Below are positions 60,665 through 64,000 of a DNA stretch of 64,000 nt, piece after piece; the first letter of the stretch is position 1; every line of letters begins with the position of its first letter. The stretch is from contig NZ_BAGL01000064.1 in assembly GCF_000308875.1 (NCBI RefSeq), positions 84,345 through 148,344 on the forward strand, in the 5' to 3' direction. The notes below the pieces were generated by a model. It ran no database searches. It worked only from the letters and a program-made list of their open reading frames with translations, and had not been told where the DNA came from. Both the position numbers and the translations under genes were made by a program. This DNA is from Nocardia transvalensis NBRC 15921. Lineage in GTDB: Bacteria; Actinomycetota; Actinomycetes; Mycobacteriales; Mycobacteriaceae.

Positions 60665-61510
60665 GTGCAACGGATTGGTGTGATCGGTGGCGGGACCATG
60701 GGTGCCGGTATCGCCGAGGTGGCGGCGCGGGCGGGCGGTCAGGTGATCGTCCTGGAACGCGACGCCGAGGCAGCCGCCGCGGCCGTCGCCCGCATCGAGA
60801 AGTCGCTGGCCCGGGCGGTGAAGTCCGGCCGCCTCGAGCAGGCCGACGCCGACGCGGCCCGTGCTCGTGTCACCCTGACCGTCGACATCGGCGATTTCGC
60901 CGACCGGGAACTGGTCATCGAGGCGGCCCCGGAGATCGAGGAGCTGAAGGCCGACTTCTTCGCCAAGCTCGACGCGATCGTCCCCGCGGAGACCATCCTC
61001 GCCACCAACACCTCCTCCATCCCCGTGATCCGGCTGGCCAACGCCACCACCCATCCGGGCCGCGTCGTCGGCCTGCACTTCTTCAACCCCGTGCCGGTCC
61101 TGCCCCTGGTCGAGATCGTCGTCACGCTGAAAACCGAACGGGCCGTGGCCGATACGGTCACCGCCTACGCCCGCGACGTACTGGGCAAGCGCACCATCGA
61201 ATCCAAGGATCAGGCCGGATTCATCGTCAACGCCCTGCTCATCCCGTACCTGTGCGCGGCGATCCGCATGTTCGAAACCGGCTTCGCCAGCGCCGAGGAC
61301 ATCGACGAGGGCATGGTCTCCGGCTGCGCCCACCCCCAAGGCCCGCTCCGGCTCACCGACACCATCGGCCTCGACGTCACCCTCGCCGTAGCCGAATCCC
61401 TCTACCAGGAATTCGGCGAACCCCACTACGCCCCACCCGTCCTCCTCCGCCGCATGGTCGAGGCCGGCTACCTCGGCCGCAAATCCGGCCGCGGCTTCTA
61501 CACCTACTGA
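60665..61510 (+). CDS. fadB2: 3-hydroxyacyl-CoA dehydrogenase (FadB2/PaaH-like)
   Basis: 281 residues from GTG 60665, GGAGG upstream. NAD motif IGVIGGGTMGAGIAE; catalytic segments ATNTSSIPV and GLHFFNPVPVLPLVEIV (His), and GRKSGRGFYTY at the end. It oxidises 3-hydroxyacyl-CoA to 3-ketoacyl-CoA. It overlaps the convergent TetR gene by 7 bp. Confidence 0.92.
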   Translation: MQRIGVIGGGTMGAGIAEVAARAGGQVIVLERDAEAAAAAVARIEKSLARAVKSGRLEQADADAARARVTLTVDIGDFADRELVIEAAPEIEELKADFFAKLDAIVPAETILATNTSSIPVIRLANATTHPGRVVGLHFFNPVPVLPLVEIVVTLKTERAVADTVTAYARDVLGKRTIESKDQAGFIVNALLIPYLCAAIRMFETGFASAEDIDEGMVSGCAHPQGPLRLTDTIGLDVTLAVAESLYQEFGEPHYAPPVLLRRMVEAGYLGRKSGRGFYTY

Positions 61511-62139
61511 CGCTGGGGGCGGAGGGATTTGGGGTCGGCTCGGAGGGTTGCTATCAGGATGGCGGTGATTTCTTCGGGGCTCGGGGCCGGGCGGGCTGCG
61601 GTGACGGCTCGTTCGCGGTCTGCGGCGAGGGCGAACAGGACCGTGCTGGCGGTGGCTATGCGGCGGCCCCGGGCTCGGGCGGGGAGGTGGTCGAGGTGGC
61701 GGGCGATGAGGTCGGTGACCTTCTTGGTCGCCGACCATTGGCGGTCGCCGCGTAACCAGTCGACGATCACCGGGTAGGCCCGAACCTGCTCCAGGAAGCG
61801 CGCGTAGTGCGTGGATCCCTGGTCGTAGGGGACCGTCAGCATCGGGTCGACGAGAATCCGCACCAGCGCCGGGAGGTCGGGGTCGGTGCCCGCGGCCGCG
61901 GCGAGCAGGAGGGTGCGTTTCTCCTCCATCGCCGTCGTGCGGCGGTCGATCACGTATTCGATGAGGCCGTCGCGCGATCCGAAGTGGTAGTTGACCGCCG
62001 AGTTGTTGCGCTGGCCGGCCGCCACCGCGATATCGCGCAGCGAGACGCCGGGCCCGCGCTCGGCGTACAGCTGCTCCGTGGCGAGCAGCAGGCGTTCGCG
62101 CGAATCGAGGGTGCGAGCCTGGGACGTCACGCCACACAT
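61504..62139 (-). CDS. TetR-family regulator
   Basis: 211 residues from ATG 62139 (GTG 62130 is an alternative; neither has a strong ribosome site). Helix-turn-helix: RERLLLATEQLYAERGPGVS, LRDIAVAAGQRNNSAVNYHF. The rest is a helical ligand domain. It is divergent from the SDR/VOC gene pair across about 160 bp and probably controls them. Confidence 0.88.
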   Translation of the reverse strand: MCGVTSQARTLDSRERLLLATEQLYAERGPGVSLRDIAVAAGQRNNSAVNYHFGSRDGLIEYVIDRRTTAMEEKRTLLLAAAAGTDPDLPALVRILVDPMLTVPYDQGSTHYARFLEQVRAYPVIVDWLRGDRQWSATKKVTDLIARHLDHLPARARGRRIATASTVLFALAADRERAVTAARPAPSPEEITAILIATLRADPKSLRPQRQ

Positions 62140-62301
62140 TCAAGCATGACGCGAGTCGAGATCAGTCGTTTGCCTTGCAAAGGTAAGCGATAGAGCTTAA
62201 CCGGCTGAGCATCCTGTGTTACGTTCCGTCGCGGCGAAACCCAGCGCGAACGCCGGCCGAATCCGCGATCGGGCGGCCGGTGTCGCCGGACAGGAGTCGG
62301 A

Positions 62302-63042
62302 ATGAGCAGTGTGTCGGGCACAGTGGCGTTGGTGACGGGCGCGTCGTCGGGACTCGGCGCGGAGGTGGCGAAACTCCTGGCGAGCCGCGGCGTGTCGGTC
62401 TTCGGGGTCGCGCGGGACGAGCGGCGGCTGGCTGCCACCTTCGACTCCGCGCCAGGCGGACGGTTCACGGTCGCGGACATCGCGACCGCCGAGACCTGCC
62501 GATCTGTGGTCGCGCAGTGCGTCGACGCCTTCGGCCGCCTCGACACCCTGATCAATGTCGCGGGCTTCCACCGGATGCGCCACACCCTGGACACGACCGA
62601 CGAGGACTGGGATCACGACCTCGCGGTCAATCTGCACGGTCCGTTCCATCTCTGCCGCGCCGCGCTGCCCCACCTGCTCGAGACGGCCGGGAATATCGTC
62701 AATGTCGCGTCGATCGCCGGTCTCGAGGGGCAGGCGTATTCGGCCGGGTACTGCGCCGCCAAACACGGGCTCGTCGGCCTGACCCGGGCGCTGGCGGTCG
62801 AATTCACGGCCGAACGGCTGCGGGTCAATGCCGTCTGCCCCGGGGGAATGCTGACCCCGCAGATCACCGGCTTCACCCTGCCCGAGGGCGCGGACGTCAA
62901 CCTCGTCATGCGCACCGCCTCGCCGCGCGGGCTGAGCGACCCCGGCGACGTCGCGAAGCTGGTCGCCTTCCTCGCCGGCGACGACGCCGCCGCGATCCAC
63001 GGCGCCGTCTACACGGCCGACAACGGCAAGACCGCCGGTTGA
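62302..63042 (+). CDS. short-chain dehydrogenase/reductase
   Basis: 246 residues. TGASSGLGAE, NVAGFHRM, and the catalytic YCAAK preceded by VASIAGLEGQAYSAG. Its stop overlaps the VOC gene start (TGATG), so the two work together. Substrate unknown. Confidence 0.9.
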   Translation: MSSVSGTVALVTGASSGLGAEVAKLLASRGVSVFGVARDERRLAATFDSAPGGRFTVADIATAETCRSVVAQCVDAFGRLDTLINVAGFHRMRHTLDTTDEDWDHDLAVNLHGPFHLCRAALPHLLETAGNIVNVASIAGLEGQAYSAGYCAAKHGLVGLTRALAVEFTAERLRVNAVCPGGMLTPQITGFTLPEGADVNLVMRTASPRGLSDPGDVAKLVAFLAGDDAAAIHGAVYTADNGKTAG

Positions 63043-63530
63043 TGGCCGCCGACTGCGGCCCGATCACCCAGATCGCCTGGGTGAGTACCGATATCGACGC
63101 GACGGAACGGCTGCTGAGCGGTTTCGGCGCGGGCGCGTGGACCCGCCTGCCCGACACCGCCTTCGGGCCCGGCATGTGCCGGTACCGCGGCGAACCGGCG
63201 GACTTCACCGCCCACATCTCCCTGTCGTATCTGGCCGATATGCAGCTGGAACTCATCCAGCCCGTGACCGGAACCAGCATCTACACCGAATTCCTGGACC
63301 GATCCGGCCCGGGCCTGCACCACGTGTGCTTCGAACCGCCCGATTTCGACATCGCGATCGAGGAGGCCGCCGCCACCGGCCTGCCGGTGATTCAGGACGG
63401 AAATATCGGCGGCACAATGCGTTTCGCCTACATCGACGGCGCAGCGTCCGGAGTCCCGTATATCGAGATCGCGGAGATCGGCGAGGACATGCGCCGGTTC
63501 TACCGATACGTCAAGGATCACGCACAGTGA
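63042..63530 (+). CDS. VOC-family protein (methylmalonyl-CoA epimerase/dioxygenase fold)
   Basis: 162 residues from ATG 63042, coupled to the SDR. ITQIAWVSTDIDATERLLSG and GPGLHHVCFEPPDFDIAIEE give the two fold modules; the His of HHVCFEP and the Glu of VPYIEIAE are likely metal ligands. In this island it may be an isomerase or lactoylglutathione-type enzyme. No closer call. Confidence 0.8.
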   Translation: MAADCGPITQIAWVSTDIDATERLLSGFGAGAWTRLPDTAFGPGMCRYRGEPADFTAHISLSYLADMQLELIQPVTGTSIYTEFLDRSGPGLHHVCFEPPDFDIAIEEAAATGLPVIQDGNIGGTMRFAYIDGAASGVPYIEIAEIGEDMRRFYRYVKDHAQ

Positions 63531-63534
63531 GCGC

Positions 63535-63555
63535 GGACAAATGTCGGTTTTGTCC
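63535..63555. promoter_or_regulatory. GGACAAA/TTTGTCC inverted repeat
   Basis: 7-bp arms around a 7-bp spacer just after the VOC gene, 70 bp before the reductase start. It shares GGACA/TGTCC half-sites with the palindrome at 44090. Operator or short terminator stem are both possible. Confidence 0.35.
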
Positions 63556-63624
63556 AAGACTGCGGGACCCGTCGCGGCTAGCCTGACTTCGGCGATCGTC
63601 GCCGACGATTTTCAGGAGGATGTT

Positions 63625-64000
63625 GTGACGCGGGAACTGGTCTACACGGGCTTCATGTCGCTGGACGGCGTGGTGGATTCGCCGGGCGGGCAGGTCGAGG
63701 GGCACCGCAGCGGGGGATGGGTGGCGGACCCCGAGTTCCTCCCCGAGGCCTTCGCGCTCAAGGGAGAGGAACTCGAGGAGACGACCGCCTTGATGTTCGG
63801 CCGGCGCAGCTACGAGGCCTTCTCCCGGACCTGGCCCGATTCGGCGGATCACGCCGCGTACAAGGAACTTCCCAAATACGTTGTCTCCAGCGGTCTTTCC
63901 GAGGATGCCGCGGTCCCGGGGTGGGGTCCGATCACGTTCCTGCGGTCGACCGAGGATGTCGCGAAACTCAAGCAGGGCGACGGCGGGGCCATTTTCATCC
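63625..64000 (+). CDS. RibD C-terminal/dihydrofolate-reductase-fold reductase (partial)
   Basis: 125 codons from GTG 63625, with AGGAGG upstream, to the window end. TRELVYTGFMSLDGVVDSPG and TTALMFGRRSYEAFSRTWPD are the typical opening of this small reductase family. It binds NADPH; the real substrate of these DHFR-like proteins is mostly unknown. Confidence 0.85.
   Translation, partial: MTRELVYTGFMSLDGVVDSPGGQVEGHRSGGWVADPEFLPEAFALKGEELEETTALMFGRRSYEAFSRTWPDSADHAAYKELPKYVVSSGLSEDAAVPGWGPITFLRSTEDVAKLKQGDGGAIFI

Noticed and set aside
1..64000. tRNA, rRNA or insertion sequence
   Set aside because: No tRNA cloverleaf, rRNA-like stretch, transposase gene or terminal inverted repeats with target duplications were seen on reading both strands; a dedicated search was not possible.

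Overview
This is a 64-kb, very GC-rich window from a mycolic-acid-type actinobacterium. The gene set fits Nocardia or a close relative. It has a type VII (ESX) secretion locus, a ChoD-like cholesterol oxidase, a Zur-type zinc locus, Scr1-type XRE/DUF574 regulator pairs, PucR, many TetR and SDR genes, and frequent GTG/TTG starts. The genus is inferred from this style; no rRNA or other marker gene is present.

Layout. 1-6105 (all minus strand) is an ESX-associated operon: a YbaB-like protein, an 884-residue WXG100-like multidomain protein, a WXG100 protein, an 829-residue protein with a long Gly/Asn/Gln-rich tract, and the start of an EspG-like chaperone. 6585-9626 is molybdate uptake (Mop-domain regulator, modABC). 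9778-18543 holds a flavin monooxygenase, an isolated second secY followed by an unusual response regulator, a divergent LysR/oxidoreductase pair whose 3' end runs into a 43-bp minisatellite, a PucR regulator and a VOC protein. 18636-20316 is a convergent BlaI repressor/M56 protease pair with near-identical operators upstream of both genes. 20545-27147 holds choD, TetR/NmrA, an SDR, a DUF574 methyltransferase, a Scr1-type regulator and a VOC protein, ending in a second minisatellite.

27335-32197 is a zinc uptake locus: AztD-like lipoprotein, AztC-like binding lipoprotein, a permease fused to a second AztD-like domain, and a divergent ATPase, with a Zur-box-like palindrome between the divergent genes. 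33438-39698 is a tight minus-strand cluster: a small membrane protein, a membrane-fused linalool dehydratase/isomerase-like protein, a P450 whose EXXR arginine is replaced by Phe, and a large LuxR-type ATPase regulator. No terpene synthase is visible. 39924-47236 is a mixed stretch: secreted proteins, two glycosyltransferases, an MFS remnant, GNAT, an alpha/beta hydrolase, a GAF protein with a degenerate histidine-kinase tail, and a PPOX-fold protein. 47502-50846 is a minimal class II lanthipeptide locus, a 52-residue precursor ending in two adjacent cysteines followed by a LanM synthetase, with no transporter or protease beside it.

50866-63530 is a catabolic island. It has acyl-CoA dehydrogenase, aldehyde dehydrogenase and an amidohydrolase lacking the usual HxH metal motif. 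It also has two near-duplicate modules of a Rieske oxygenase with a ~110-residue partner, separated by a TauD-type dioxygenase. SDRs, a hydroxyacyl-CoA dehydrogenase, two TetR regulators and a VOC protein complete it. A 35-bp palindrome lies between the divergent SDR and TetR genes. The window ends inside a RibD/DHFR-fold reductase gene.

The strongest candidates for something new are the LDI-like/P450 operon, the CC-ending lanthipeptide, the permease-AztD fusion, the signal-peptide-bearing degenerate response regulator beside secY2, and the paired Rieske/110-residue modules.
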